From NCBI RefSeq assembly GCF_034424525.1, contig NZ_CP139979.1, forward strand, positions 2,065,501 through 2,129,500: 64,000 nt of DNA, written 5' to 3'. Source of the stretch: Sphingobium yanoikuyae. GTDB taxonomy: Bacteria > Pseudomonadota > Alphaproteobacteria > Sphingomonadales > Sphingomonadaceae. Below, piece by piece: positions 51,726-61,470 of this stretch. The notes beneath the pieces were generated by a model that worked only from the letters and a program-made list of their open reading frames with translations, searched no databases and was not told the origin of the DNA. A program made the translations under genes and the position numbers. Position 1 is the stretch's first letter. The number at the start of each line of letters is the position of its first letter.

Positions 51726-54684
51726 ACCATTCCTCCAGCCGCATCAGTTGGTCATAATCACCATAATTGGCCACTTCCGGATTGACCTGCGCGGCGAAGG
51801 GCGCAGCGCCGGTCAGCCAGGTTTCGGCCGCGTCGCGGAACTGGTCGTAGACGAAGGCGGTGAAATCGGCGGTGACCACCTTGTCGCGCTTGCCCATCGG
51901 ATCGACCGGGCTCTCGCGATAGCCAAAGGCGTCGCCCTTCTTGGCGAGCGACCAATATTCGAAACTGCCCGCCACCCGCGCGCCGGCCACGCCGGGAAAG
52001 GCGCCATCGGCGGATTCCGCGATCAGGCCGAGCAGGCCCAATTGCAGCGCATAGCCGCCGCGCACCTGCCTCGCGCTGGGCGGCTTGCCGGTCTTGTAGT
52101 CGACGATGCCGATGCTGCCATCGGGCATCCGGTCGATGCGATCGGCCTTGCCGGTCAGCAGCACGCCGGCAATCTCTGCTTTCCCTTCGGTCTCCACAGC
52201 CAGGATATGGCGGCCCGCGGACTGATCCTTCGCCACTTCGGCCGCGATCCAGCGGATCGCCTCGATCAGGCGCGGCTGCCATAGGGCGCGGAGCAGCGGA
52301 TGGACATCGGGCCGGGCGAACATGGCGCGGGCGCGCGCCTCCAGATCGGCCGGATCACGGCTGCCGCCCTGCGCCCAATGCTCCAATATCTCATGCACGA
52401 CCGTGCCGCGCCAGGCCGGGCCGGCATCGGCATCGACCGGATCGAGGCGATTGAGCTTCAGGATACGCCGGGCATAGAAAGCAAAGGGATCGGCCTTCAG
52501 CCGGTCGACATCGGTGACGGGGATGCGGGTCGGACGGACGGCGAGCGGGGGCACCGGCGCGGGGCGCGCGGACGGCCGGTGGCTAGGTGGCAGGTCCAGC
52601 GCATCGGCCAGCAGGCGATAGCGATCAGCGGTTTTCCATTGCGGCCCTGCCATCGCCTTCAGGCGCAGCCAGAAGCGCGAGGCGATCGCCGGCCCACCGC
52701 TGCCGCGCCGGGCACGGGTGATCAGGACATGCGGGGCGCCGAGCGCGCTCGCAAAATCATGCGCAGCAAGGCCGATCCGGGTTTCCAGGCCCGGCAAGCC
52801 CAGTTCGCGGCGGATGCGCGGCGCCAGCCAGGGATCGGGCGACGGCAGGCCCGGCCAGCTACCTTCGTTGAGGCCGCCCAGGATCATCAGGTCCGCCTGC
52901 ACCAGTTGCGCCTCGACCAGGCCCAATATGGCAATGCGCGGATGCCCGCCCTGCGGCGGGCGCACCGACACGCCGCCCAGCATATGGTCGAGCAGCGCCG
53001 GCAGCGATCGGATATCGGCCTGACGCGGCCCTTCGGTGGCGGCCGCCTCCATCTCGGCGAACAGGTCGGCCGCGGCATGGCCCTGATGCCCGGCCCAGAG
53101 CGCGTCATTGGTGAGCGCTCCGGCCTGTTCGCGCACCGCCGCCAATTGTCCCGCCAGATCGGGCGCGAGCGCGAAGGCGGCTTCCAGCGGTTCGAGCAGA
53201 TCGCGCGCGCAGGGCCACCAGGCGCGAGCCTGCGCGCGCAGCTCCTTCTGCCGGTCATCACCCTCGCGCGGCTCCAGCAGCAGGTCGATGCCGCGCAGCC
53301 CCGCCTGTGGACGCGGTCCGCGCAGCAGCAGGTCGAGTTGGCGCACGCCCTCCAGCCAGGGCAGGCGCATCTCGCCGCGCATCACCAGCGGATGCTTGAG
53401 CAGGGTCAGCAGCGCCACTGGCGCAAAGCGCTCGGCCGCCGCCTCCGCCATCGCGATCAGCAGGGTGCCGGGCGGCAGGCGGGAGAGCGGCTGACCGGCG
53501 GAATCGTCGGCTTCTATGCCCCAGCGGCGCAGATGGGCGGAGACGCGCACGGCGAGCTGCCGGTCAGGCGTCACCAGCGCGGCGGTGCGTTCGGGCGTTT
53601 CCAGCGCCTCACGCAGCGCAATGGCAATGGCCTGCGCTTCTTCGCCCGGCGTCGCCACCTCCAGCGCCTCGACCCCGGCGAGCGAGCGGTCGGCGGTCTT
53701 GAGGTCGCGCCAGCGGCTGGTCAGGCGCGGCGGCAGCATCGCGTTGGAAATATTGCGGCCGCGTACGGCGCGGGCATCATGCTCGCTGCCCCAGCGCCAC
53801 TGGGCGACATCCTCGCGGCTGGCGCTCATCCGGTCGAGCAGACGCTTCAGAGCATATTGCGGATGGGTCTCATGCCCGGCTGCGCTGCGGCCGGTGACGG
53901 GATCGGGCGGGAACGGACCGATCGCCGCCCAGGCGTCCTCGTCCAAATTCTGGTCGAGCCCGGCGAACACCACCTGGCCGTTGGGCAGTTCGGCGATCCG
54001 CCGCAGCAGCCCCGCGATCGCCGGCGCGGTGGCGCTGATGCCGGCCGCGACGATGAAGCCCGGCGGCGGGGCCTCAGCCCAACGTGCAGCGACCCGATCG
54101 AACAGGCGATTGCGCCGATCCGCAAGGTCGATGAAGCCCAGCCGCGCCAGTTCGGCCGGCCAGCGGGCAATCAGGATGGAGAAGAGGTCGAGCGATTTTT
54201 CCCAATGGCTCGACAGCCCCTCGATCAGGTCGAGCTTCGACAGCGCATCGAGCGGCGCCCGCTCCACCTGCATCTGGTCGAGCACGGCGCCGAGCGCCTG
54301 CCCCAATTGCAGCGCCTGGCCGGCATCGGCCGCGCCGCCAGCATCCTGCACCATGCGCGCAAGGATCATCTGCCGTCGCATCGGCGGGATGGCGGCGGGA
54401 ACGGCATCGCCTTCCCACAGCGGATCGAGCGCGCCGCCAACTTCCTCGCCCAGTTCCGGATCGCCCAGCGCGACCAGACGGGGCAGCAGCAGGCCGCCCT
54501 CGGCCCGACGGACAAAGGCATCGCTGACGGCGCGGACGGCGCGATTGCTGGGGAGCAGGATCATGCCCTGCGCCAGGCGGACGGGATCGCTTCCTTGCTG
54601 CGCCAATATGCCGGCGACCAGCGCGTCGGCGAAGGCGCGGTGCGCCGGGATGGTGTACAGCGCCGGCTTGGTCCGGTCACCCAT
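51706..54684 (-). CDS. addB: Double-strand break repair protein AddB (alphaproteobacterial type)
   Basis: A 992-residue partner of AddA. The N-terminal region has an inactivated-helicase look (LLPSNRAVRAVSDAFVRRA, LVALGDPELGEEVGG) without a clear Walker A. The C-terminal PD-(D/E)XK nuclease has GTVVHEILEHWAQGG, LTGKADRIDRMPDGSIGIVDYKTGKPPSARQV and YALQLGLLGL. The arrangement matches alphaproteobacterial AddB, in which the Fe-S cluster of Bacillus AddB is absent. Overlaps murU by 8 bp and addA by 20 bp, so translation of the whole set is likely coupled. Confidence 0.94.
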   Translation of the reverse strand: MGDRTKPALYTIPAHRAFADALVAGILAQQGSDPVRLAQGMILLPSNRAVRAVSDAFVRRAEGGLLLPRLVALGDPELGEEVGGALDPLWEGDAVPAAIPPMRRQMILARMVQDAGGAADAGQALQLGQALGAVLDQMQVERAPLDALSKLDLIEGLSSHWEKSLDLFSILIARWPAELARLGFIDLADRRNRLFDRVAARWAEAPPPGFIVAAGISATAPAIAGLLRRIAELPNGQVVFAGLDQNLDEDAWAAIGPFPPDPVTGRSAAGHETHPQYALKRLLDRMSASREDVAQWRWGSEHDARAVRGRNISNAMLPPRLTSRWRDLKTADRSLAGVEALEVATPGEEAQAIAIALREALETPERTAALVTPDRQLAVRVSAHLRRWGIEADDSAGQPLSRLPPGTLLIAMAEAAAERFAPVALLTLLKHPLVMRGEMRLPWLEGVRQLDLLLRGPRPQAGLRGIDLLLEPREGDDRQKELRAQARAWWPCARDLLEPLEAAFALAPDLAGQLAAVREQAGALTNDALWAGHQGHAAADLFAEMEAAATEGPRQADIRSLPALLDHMLGGVSVRPPQGGHPRIAILGLVEAQLVQADLMILGGLNEGSWPGLPSPDPWLAPRIRRELGLPGLETRIGLAAHDFASALGAPHVLITRARRGSGGPAIASRFWLRLKAMAGPQWKTADRYRLLADALDLPPSHRPSARPAPVPPLAVRPTRIPVTDVDRLKADPFAFYARRILKLNRLDPVDADAGPAWRGTVVHEILEHWAQGGSRDPADLEARARAMFARPDVHPLLRALWQPRLIEAIRWIAAEVAKDQSAGRHILAVETEGKAEIAGVLLTGKADRIDRMPDGSIGIVDYKTGKPPSARQVRGGYALQLGLLGLIAESADGAFPGVAGARVAGSFEYWSLAKKGDAFGYRESPVDPMGKRDKVVTADFTAFVYDQFRDAAETWLTGAAPFAAQVNPEVANYGDYDQLMRLEEWYGRDDG

Positions 54685-55384
54685 GGGCGATCATCGACTC
54701 CACGACGGGAATGGCCTGCGGCGTGCCCACGTCGAACCACAGCCCCTGATGCACCGCGCCATAGAGACGCCCGGCCGCGATCGCACGGTTCCAGAAGATG
54801 TTCGTCGAAAAGACATCCGCCGGCGGATCGACCAGCAAGCGAGGCGAGAGGATCTGGACGCCGGTGAACACGAACGGCGCGACGTGGGCGGTCTTGCGCC
54901 GGGTCAGACGGCCATTGGCATCCATATGAAAATCGCCCGGTCCGCTATGGCAATTGGCCCGCGCCAGCGGCACCAGCAGCAGCAGCGCGTCCATCCGTTC
55001 GGGATCCCATAGCCGCTGCATCATGCCCAGCGTTTCGGCCGGGCCATCGATCCACAGATTGTCGCTATTGGCGCAGATGAACGGCTTGTCGCCGAGCAGT
55101 GGCCTGGCGTGGATCAGCCCGCCGCCGGTCTCCAGCAGCTTGGCCCGCTCGTCCGAGATGCGGAAGTCCATGTCCTTGCGCGTCCTCAGATGCGCCTCGA
55201 CCGTGTCAGCAAGATAATGGACATTGACCACCACCGTCTTGATGCCGCCGGCCGCGAGCCGATCGAGCGCATGGTCCATCAGCGCCTTGCCGGCGACCTT
55301 TACCAGCGGCTTGGGCCGCGTTGCGGTCAATGGCCGCATCCGCTTGCCGAGGCCTGCTGCCATGAGCATGGCGGTATCGATCAT
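54677..55384 (-). CDS. murU: N-acetylmuramate alpha-1-phosphate uridylyltransferase MurU
   Basis: About 235 residues; a nucleotidyltransferase converting MurNAc-1-P to UDP-MurNAc in the fosfomycin-bypass cell-wall recycling route. The N-terminal TAMLMAAGLGKRMRPLTATRPK is the NTP-transferase signature (GxGxRxxPxT with Lys). Later come VVNVHYLADTVEAHL, LETGGGLIHARPLLG, CANSDNLWIDGP (metal Asp) and GLWFDVGTPQAI. The longer upstream frame is spurious: the ATG at 55384 overlaps the amgK stop by 4 bp. Pairing with amgK supports the specific function. Confidence 0.92.
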   Translation of the reverse strand: MIDTAMLMAAGLGKRMRPLTATRPKPLVKVAGKALMDHALDRLAAGGIKTVVVNVHYLADTVEAHLRTRKDMDFRISDERAKLLETGGGLIHARPLLGDKPFICANSDNLWIDGPAETLGMMQRLWDPERMDALLLLVPLARANCHSGPGDFHMDANGRLTRRKTAHVAPFVFTGVQILSPRLLVDPPADVFSTNIFWNRAIAAGRLYGAVHQGLWFDVGTPQAIPVVESMIAHG

Positions 55385-56367
55385 GCCTGGGCAAACTCCG
55401 CGAGCGCATGATGGCGCTTGTCGGCAGGGATATTGGCGTCGAACCAGACCTTCACCGGCGCCAGCGCCGGATGGGCGAGATCGCGTTCCAGCAGCCCCCA
55501 CATGCGCGGCAGGTAGGACAGATAGCGCGGCTTGTGGTCGCGCTTCCAAAGGCGGGTGAAGATGCCGATGATCTTGGCGTTGCGCTGAGCGCCCAGCACC
55601 GCATAGGCGGCATCGAAATCGGCCGGCGGATTGGCGACCGCATGATAATGGGCGAGCATCGCCGCCTCCAGTTCGGGCGACACGTCGCGCCGGGCATCCT
55701 GCAGCAGCGAGACGAGATCATAGGCCGGATGGCCGGCCAGCGCGTCCTGAAAATCGAGCAGGCCCAGGCCTCGCACTTCGGGCCGGTCAATCAGCATGAT
55801 ATTTTCGGCATGATAGTCGCGCAGCACGGTGACGACAGGGCTTGCCGACTGTTCGGCGATCGGCAGCACCGCGTCCCAGGCCGCATGATATGCGTCGGCA
55901 TCGACATCCAGCTCCAGCGCCGGGCAATACCATTCGGTCAGCAGCCCGACCTCGCGCTGATAGACCGCGCGGTCATAGGGCGGGACATCCGCTGCGGGCA
56001 GCTTGTGCAGGTCGGCCAGCAGATCGATCGCGCGGCGATAGACCGCCAGTTCACCCGCCGGATCCTCCTCGACATGCTCCTTCAGGCGCTCGTCACCAAA
56101 ATCTTCGATCAGGACGAGGCCCTGCGTCAGATCCTGCGCCAGGATTGCCGGCGCGGCAAAGCCCTGACCCAGCAGATGCTGAGCAATCACGATGAACGGA
56201 CGCGGATCTTCATGCGGCGGCGGCGCGTCCATCAGCACGGCACGGCGGCCGCCGTCGACCACGCGGAAATAACGACGGAAGGAGGCATCGCCGGCAAGCG
56301 GCACGATGGCGGCGCCATCCCAACCCGCCTGCGTGAGGAAAGCGGGGGCGGTTGCGGGGGGGATCAT
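55381..56367 (-). CDS. amgK: N-acetylmuramate/N-acetylglucosamine kinase AmgK
   Basis: About 328 residues; an aminoglycoside-phosphotransferase-fold kinase that makes MurNAc-1-P for MurU. It has GDASFRRYFRV near the N-terminus (nucleotide loop), LIEDFGDERL, the catalytic loop TVLRDYHAENIMLI (Asp) and LGLLDFQDALAGHPAYDLVSLLQDARRDV (metal-binding Asp). Start ATG 56367 makes a 4-bp overlap with tsaE; an in-frame ATG at 56379 would overlap by 16 bp. The gene pair gives the organism a route to UDP-MurNAc that bypasses MurA, the target of fosfomycin. Confidence 0.92.
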   Translation of the reverse strand: MIPPATAPAFLTQAGWDGAAIVPLAGDASFRRYFRVVDGGRRAVLMDAPPPHEDPRPFIVIAQHLLGQGFAAPAILAQDLTQGLVLIEDFGDERLKEHVEEDPAGELAVYRRAIDLLADLHKLPAADVPPYDRAVYQREVGLLTEWYCPALELDVDADAYHAAWDAVLPIAEQSASPVVTVLRDYHAENIMLIDRPEVRGLGLLDFQDALAGHPAYDLVSLLQDARRDVSPELEAAMLAHYHAVANPPADFDAAYAVLGAQRNAKIIGIFTRLWKRDHKPRYLSYLPRMWGLLERDLAHPALAPVKVWFDANIPADKRHHALAEFAQA

Positions 56368-56822
56368 ATCTGTGACCATCGGTCCGTCCAAGCGTCGGGC
56401 ACGCGCGCTGTCAAGCGCCGTGCGCCATCCGGCTCGATCATGATGGTCAGAAACAGGGCGTGCGACCAGAGCCCATCGCCCAGCCTGTCGGGCCATTCGA
56501 TGATCAGCAGGCTGTCCTGCAGATATTCGTCGAGCGCCAGCTCGGCCGCTTCCTCCGCATCATCAAGCCGGTAGAGATCGACATGGGCGACCGGCAGGCG
56601 GACATCGGGAATGTCATAGGGCTGGACAATCGCGAAGCTGGGGCTGGGCGCCTCCCCTTCCAGGCCGAGCCCCTCCAGCAGGCCGCGCGCCAACGTCGTC
56701 TTGCCGGCGCCAAGGCCGCCTTCCAGCGCGATGACGTCGCCGATGCGGACATGGCTCGCCAGTCGTCGGCCCAGATCGAGCTGAGCACCCTCGCCCTCCA
56801 GGATCATATCCAGCTCAGCCAC
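56364..56822 (-). CDS. tsaE: tRNA t6A biosynthesis ATPase TsaE
   Basis: A 152-residue P-loop ATPase needed with TsaB/TsaC/TsaD for threonylcarbamoyladenosine at position 37 of ANN-decoding tRNAs. Walker A LEGGLGAGKTTLARGLL (about residues 34-50), SPSFAIVQPYDIPD, HVDLYRLDDAEEAAELALDEYL and IIEWPDRLGDGL are all canonical TsaE blocks. Overlaps divL by 8 bp and amgK by 4 bp, placing it in the divL-tsaE-amgK-murU-addBA series. Confidence 0.95.
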   Translation of the reverse strand: MAELDMILEGEGAQLDLGRRLASHVRIGDVIALEGGLGAGKTTLARGLLEGLGLEGEAPSPSFAIVQPYDIPDVRLPVAHVDLYRLDDAEEAAELALDEYLQDSLLIIEWPDRLGDGLWSHALFLTIMIEPDGARRLTARVPDAWTDRWSQI

Positions 56823-59163
56823 GCGGCAGCTCGATCACGACCATCGTTCCCTGCCCCGGCTCCGACACCAGTTCGAACGTGCCGCCATGGGCTTGTGCCA
56901 ACTGCTTGACCAACGGCAGGCCGATCGTCGCGCGCGCGCCCTTGCGATTCTGTTCGGCGCGGCTGATCGCATCGAAGATCGTGGCTTGCCGGGTGGCATC
57001 GATGCCGGGGCCATTGTCCGACACGACAAGGCGGGCGAGATCGGGACCGCCATCGCCATGCAACAGCACCCGTGCGCCCGAGCCGCAATAGCGCACCGCA
57101 TTTTCCAGAAGATGATCGACCGCCTGGCCGATCCGGCGTGCATCGCCCTGGATCACCCCCAGCGTATCCTGCAGGGTAACGGCAAGATCGATCCCCTTGG
57201 CCTTTGCCTCGGCGTCGATGCGCGCGACGCTGGCGCGCACCAGCGCCGCCAGATCGACCTCGCTGCGTTCGATCGGCAAAGTGCCGGCCTCGCCCTGGGT
57301 CAGGTCGAGCACATTGTCGATCAGCATCGACAGGCGTCCGGTGCTCTGCAGGATGCCGTTCACATATTCGACCGCACTGTCGCTGAGTTCGCCGGCATAG
57401 CCCGCGCTCATCATCTCGGCAAAGCCGGCTATGGTCGTCAGCGGCGTGCGCAATTCATAGCTCATGTTCGTGACGAAGGCGGTCTTGACCTTGTCGGCCT
57501 GTTCCAGCGCCTCATTGCGATCGCGCAGCATCTGCTCGACCCGCCGGCTGTCGGTGACATCCAGCATGGTGAACAGCGCATTGCCATCCGGCAGCGGAAT
57601 GGCGGCAAATTCGAAGATGCGCCCGTCGGCAAAGCCGACATGGCCGACACGCTGCTTGCGCTCGACCGTTGCCGCGCGGACCAGTTCGCGCACCAGATTG
57701 CTCTGCTGCGGCTTGGCAAGCCGGCTCTGCACGGCGCGCATCAACTCATCGATGCGGGGATGCTTGCCCAGCGCCTCTTCACTGATGTCCCAGATTGTGC
57801 GGAAACGGCTGTTCCACAGATGCAGGCGCCCATCCGACGAGAAGACGCCGATCGCCTCGAACAGATTGTCGAAGGTCGCTGTCCGCACCCGCAGCAGCGT
57901 ATCGCGCGCGCTCGACAATTGCACCTGCTCGGTCCGATCCTCGAAGATCAGCAACAGGCCACCGTCGGGCAGCGGCTGGGCATAGACGCGCAAATGCGTG
58001 CCATCGACCAGCAGCCAGTTTTCCTCCAGCGGATCAGGCGACAGGAACCAGTCGCGCCGCTCCGCGCGCCAGGCCGGGAAGTCACGATTTTCCGGCAGGC
58101 GGCGGGCATCGCGCATCTGATCGAGCACACGCTCGAACAGCGGTGCATCCGTGAGCGCTTCCTGTTTCAGGCCGAACAGGCTGATGAAGGGCTGGTTCCA
58201 GAAACGCAGCGCCCGGTCGGGACCAAAGCGCGCAACACCGGCCGACAGACGATCGAGCAGATCGCGCTGCGCCGCTTCCAGCCGACGATGCTCGACCCGC
58301 GCCTGTTCCAGTTCATGCTGGTCCATCGCGAAACCTGCGACACCGGCCGCGCCCAGCGGCACGTCGACGACGCGCATCGTCCGCCGTTCGCCGTCGATCG
58401 TTGCCGGAACGATACGGGCAAGAGAATTGCCCTCGTCGAGCGCCTGTGCTGCGGCGTCCTGCGGGCTGAAGCCGTTCACATTCTCGACCAGTTCGGTGCC
58501 GTTCATGATCACGTCATGGGCGCCAGCGCCGTCGACGGCGCGGACATAGGCGCTGTTGACCAGGCTCAGGCGCAGGTCGGGCGTGCGGTGCCACATCGGG
58601 AAGGGCGCCGCTTCCACCAGTCCGGCGAGCGCCTCCAGCGCCTCGCGCAATTGTCCGACGGTCGCGCTCAGCGCCTGGATCTCCGCCTGGCTGTCGGTCG
58701 CGTCGAAGATCCACAGCACGACGCCGCCATTGGCGGCCAGCGCCGGCCCGGCGGGCGCACCGCGAACCAGCAGCGTGCGCGACGAGCCGCTGCCCCGGAT
58801 CGGCAGCGAAAAACTCTTGCCCGCTTTCTGTGCGGCGCCGATCTCGCGCCCCAGTGCAGCCGCATCGGCCGGCTCAAGCCCGCCATCGGGCGCCGTCAGT
58901 TCGGACACGAAGGTCGGTACGCGGTCCCGGCCCAGCCATTTGCCCAGCCGGTCGGCGGCCTCCATCCGGCCGTCGGGATGAATGATGACGGGCGCAGCCG
59001 GCGCCGACGCGAGCAGCGTCGTCAGTCGATCAAGCTTCCCCTGCGCCTGCATGCCTGCGCGGCGCATGCGCTGACCCGTGATCAGCGCCCATATCGCAGC
59101 CCCCAGCCAGCCGGCCATCACCGTGCCCAGCAACAAAGTGGCAAGCGGGCTCATAGACCCCAT
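56815..59163 (-). CDS. divL: DivL-type tyrosine-containing pseudo-histidine kinase
   Basis: A 782-residue multi-PAS kinase-like protein. One N-terminal membrane helix (about 8-28), three or four PAS-like modules up to about 540, a HisKA-type dimerisation helix and a HATPase domain (DHLLENAVRYCG, VVSDNGPGIDATRQ, IGLPLVKQLAQAHGG). The H-box reads FVTNMSYELRTPL, with Tyr569 replacing the phospho-acceptor His, exactly the feature that defines Caulobacter DivL. DivL binds DivK~P and controls CckA, hence CtrA and the cell cycle. The family length (about 770) agrees. First gene of the leftward operon. Confidence 0.88.
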   Translation of the reverse strand: MGSMSPLATLLLGTVMAGWLGAAIWALITGQRMRRAGMQAQGKLDRLTTLLASAPAAPVIIHPDGRMEAADRLGKWLGRDRVPTFVSELTAPDGGLEPADAAALGREIGAAQKAGKSFSLPIRGSGSSRTLLVRGAPAGPALAANGGVVLWIFDATDSQAEIQALSATVGQLREALEALAGLVEAAPFPMWHRTPDLRLSLVNSAYVRAVDGAGAHDVIMNGTELVENVNGFSPQDAAAQALDEGNSLARIVPATIDGERRTMRVVDVPLGAAGVAGFAMDQHELEQARVEHRRLEAAQRDLLDRLSAGVARFGPDRALRFWNQPFISLFGLKQEALTDAPLFERVLDQMRDARRLPENRDFPAWRAERRDWFLSPDPLEENWLLVDGTHLRVYAQPLPDGGLLLIFEDRTEQVQLSSARDTLLRVRTATFDNLFEAIGVFSSDGRLHLWNSRFRTIWDISEEALGKHPRIDELMRAVQSRLAKPQQSNLVRELVRAATVERKQRVGHVGFADGRIFEFAAIPLPDGNALFTMLDVTDSRRVEQMLRDRNEALEQADKVKTAFVTNMSYELRTPLTTIAGFAEMMSAGYAGELSDSAVEYVNGILQSTGRLSMLIDNVLDLTQGEAGTLPIERSEVDLAALVRASVARIDAEAKAKGIDLAVTLQDTLGVIQGDARRIGQAVDHLLENAVRYCGSGARVLLHGDGGPDLARLVVSDNGPGIDATRQATIFDAISRAEQNRKGARATIGLPLVKQLAQAHGGTFELVSEPGQGTMVVIELPRG

Positions 59164-59304
59164 TGCGCCATTCCCATCCCGTTCGCGACCAGTTGTTTAT
59201 CGTTCATACAGACCAATGGCCACGGGCCTAACGCAACTTGGCGCCGGCGGAAAGCGCCCAGATATGATGAATGCCCGGCACAGCATGGTCCGGGCATCGG
59301 ATAA

Positions 59305-59334
59305 GGTAAAAGGGGGAGGATGGCCTCCCCCTTT
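59305..59334 (-). terminator. Rho-independent terminator of ahcY
   Basis: Leftward, an 11-bp perfect stem (AAAGGGGGAGG / CCTCCCCCTTT) with a 4-nt loop followed by TTTT, starting 8 bp past the ahcY stop codon. Confidence 0.85.
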
Positions 59335-59341
59335 CCAATTT

Positions 59342-60760
59342 TTAGTAGCGGTAATGGTCCGGCTTGAACGGGCCTTCCACCGGCACGCCGATATAGTCGG
59401 CCTGACGCTGGCTGAGCTGGGTCAGCTTCACGCCCAGCTTTTCCAGGTGCAGCGCGGCGACCTTCTCGTCCAGATGCTTGGGCAGGACATAGACGTCGTT
59501 GCCGTAGGTTTCGCTCTTGGTCCACAGCTCGATCTGCGCCAGCGTCTGGTTGGTGAAGCTGGCCGACATCACGAAGCTGGGATGGCCGGTGGCGTTGCCC
59601 AGGTTGACCAGGCGGCCCTTCGACAGGACGATGATCTTCTTGCCATCGGGGAATTCGACTTCGTCGACCTGCGGCTTGATCTCGGTCCACTTCATGTTGG
59701 CGAGGCCGGCGATTTCGATCTCGCTGTCGAAGTGACCGATGTTCGACACGATCGCCATATTCTTCATGGCGCGCATATGATCGACGGTCAGAACGCCTTC
59801 GTTGCCGGTGGCGGTGACGAAGATGTCGGCGCGCGGCGCGGCTTCTTCCATCGTCACGACTTCATAGCCTTCCATCGCGGCCTGCAGGGCGCAGATCGGA
59901 TCGATTTCGGTCACGAGAACGCGGGCACCGCCGTTGCGCAGCGATGCGGCCGAACCCTTGCCGACATCGCCGAAACCGGCAACGCAGGCGACCTTGCCAG
60001 CCAGCATGACGTCGGTGCCGCGACGGATGGCGTCGACCAGCGATTCCTTGCAACCATAGAGGTTGTCGAACTTCGACTTGGTGACGCTGTCGTTCACGTT
60101 GATTGCCGGGAAAGGCAGCTTGCCCTTCTTCGACAGTTCATACAGACGATGCACGCCGGTGGTGGTTTCTTCCGACACGCCCTTGATCGACTGGACGGTC
60201 TTGGTCAGGAAGCCAGGACGCTCAGCCAGCACGCGCTTCAGCACGGCGCAGAAGATTTCCTCTTCCTCGTTCGACGGCGTGAACAGCTCTTCGCCGGCTT
60301 CGACGCGGGCGCCCCACAGGGCGAACATGGTGGCGTCGCCGCCATCGTCGAGGATCAGGTTGCAGACGCCGCTGTCGTCATTGTGCCAGTCGAAGATGCG
60401 CTCGACATAGTCCCAATATTCCTGGAGGCTCTCACCCTTGACGGCGAAGACCGGCACGCCCGACGCGGCGATCGCGGCGGCGGCATGGTCCTGCGTCGAA
60501 TAGATGTTGCAGGTCGCCCAGCGGACCTGCGCGCCCAGCGCGGTCAGCGTCTCGATCAGCACGGCGGTCTGGATCGTCATGTGCAGCGAACCGGTGATGC
60601 GCGCGCCCTTGAGCGGCTGCGACGCACCGAATTCGGCGCGCAGAGCCATCAGGCCGGGCATTTCGGTTTCGGCGATCTCGATTTCCTTGCGACCAAAGGC
60701 AGCAAGGCCGATATCGGCGATCACATAATCCTGCGCCTTGTCAGCGGGTACGGTGGCCAC
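59342..60760 (-). CDS. ahcY: S-adenosylhomocysteine hydrolase
   Basis: A 472-residue NAD-dependent enzyme splitting S-adenosylhomocysteine to adenosine and homocysteine, clearing the inhibitor of methylations. Diagnostic stretches are [51 protein letters not shown], the NAD-binding [14 protein letters not shown] and [11 protein letters not shown], and C-terminal DHYRY. The start is the GTG at 60760 ([20 protein letters not shown]), preceded by GGAGACAGG; the longer frame to 60859 would translate through the structured leader. A terminator follows. Confidence 0.97.
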   Translation of the reverse strand: MATVPADKAQDYVIADIGLAAFGRKEIEIAETEMPGLMALRAEFGASQPLKGARITGSLHMTIQTAVLIETLTALGAQVRWATCNIYSTQDHAAAAIAASGVPVFAVKGESLQEYWDYVERIFDWHNDDSGVCNLILDDGGDATMFALWGARVEAGEELFTPSNEEEEIFCAVLKRVLAERPGFLTKTVQSIKGVSEETTTGVHRLYELSKKGKLPFPAINVNDSVTKSKFDNLYGCKESLVDAIRRGTDVMLAGKVACVAGFGDVGKGSAASLRNGGARVLVTEIDPICALQAAMEGYEVVTMEEAAPRADIFVTATGNEGVLTVDHMRAMKNMAIVSNIGHFDSEIEIAGLANMKWTEIKPQVDEVEFPDGKKIIVLSKGRLVNLGNATGHPSFVMSASFTNQTLAQIELWTKSETYGNDVYVLPKHLDEKVAALHLEKLGVKLTQLSQRQADYIGVPVEGPFKPDHYRY

Positions 60761-60790
60761 GAGCCTGTCTCCATCATTAGAAATTGACCG

Positions 60791-60843
60791 GCCGCCGGCA
60801 TAAGGAAGGCGGCGGCGATGGTCGGGCTTTACCAATCGCCGCC
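60791..60843 (-). promoter_or_regulatory. Structured ahcY leader with two mutually exclusive hairpins
   Basis: In the 5' leader of ahcY, hairpin 1 (60811-60843) pairs GGCGGCGATTGGT with ACCATCGCCGCC around an AAAGCCCG loop. Hairpin 2 (60791-60816) pairs GCCGCCGCC with GCCGGCGGC. They share 60811-60816, so only one can form at a time. Such a switchable leader in front of an S-adenosylhomocysteine gene could be a riboswitch or attenuator, but I do not see the conserved cores of the known SAH or SAM classes. Confidence 0.4.
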
Positions 60844-60879
60844 AAGCATGGCAACTCAATATAAAGTTTTCTTTATGTG

Positions 60880-61470
60880 TTAATTGGCCGGACCCCGAGC
60901 CTGTGCGGACGGCAGGCGCGCTGCTCCTTCGGCCATGGCGATGGATCGGCCCACAGAGCCGCCGCTTACACCTTCGTCGGCCAGCAGATCATTGGCCAGC
61001 GCGATCGCCATGTCGCACTGGGGCGCATCGATCCGCGGCGCGATGCCGGCAGATTCCGACAATTTCCAGATCGCCGCCCGATTGGCCGGGACCGCATTGG
61101 CCGCCGCCTGAATCGCCTGAAGATCCCGGCACTCCAGCCCGCCGGCACCCGCGCCATAGCTGTTCGCCAACATGATGACATAATCATCATAGGCATCGAG
61201 GCCGCCTTCCAGACCCGCAACATCCGCAAAGTGGCTGCGCAGCGCGTCATTCACCTCGACCAGAGCCGTCCGCTTTTCACGCACGAACTGGTTATAGGCC
61301 GGCAGGAAATCATAGGCGCTGGTGTTGCAGCGAAGCGCCGACACCATCAGCATCATCTCGAAATTGCGGACCTGGGCCGCCTCGACATGATCCTTCTTCC
61401 AGCAGGTCGCCGCCGACGCCGGCGCGAGCGGCATTGCTGCGGCAAGCGCCGCACAGATAATCTTCTTCAT
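60880..61470 (-). CDS. Small secreted protein of unknown function
   Basis: About 196 residues. Signal peptide [20 protein letters not shown], then an alpha-helical mature domain with [38 protein letters not shown] and a repeated Cys pattern (Cys in CWKK, RCNT, LECRDL, PQCDMA), so two disulfides are likely. I do not know the family. The upstream frame to 61527 is not supported; the ATG at 61470 directly precedes the signal peptide. TTAA-N7-TTAC, resembling a CtrA site, lies about 76 bp upstream. Confidence 0.75.
   Translation of the reverse strand: MKKIICAALAAAMPLAPASAATCWKKDHVEAAQVRNFEMMLMVSALRCNTSAYDFLPAYNQFVREKRTALVEVNDALRSHFADVAGLEGGLDAYDDYVIMLANSYGAGAGGLECRDLQAIQAAANAVPANRAAIWKLSESAGIAPRIDAPQCDMAIALANDLLADEGVSGGSVGRSIAMAEGAARLPSAQARGPAN

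Noticed and set aside
52300..59304. Long plus-strand frames opposite addB (855 codons) and divL (805 codons)
   Set aside because: Antisense shadows of GC-rich genes with low-complexity Arg/Gln/Ala composition and no start signal.
60791..60843. Assigning the ahcY leader to the known SAH riboswitch class
   Set aside because: The conserved core of that class is not visible. The hairpins justify a candidate element only.
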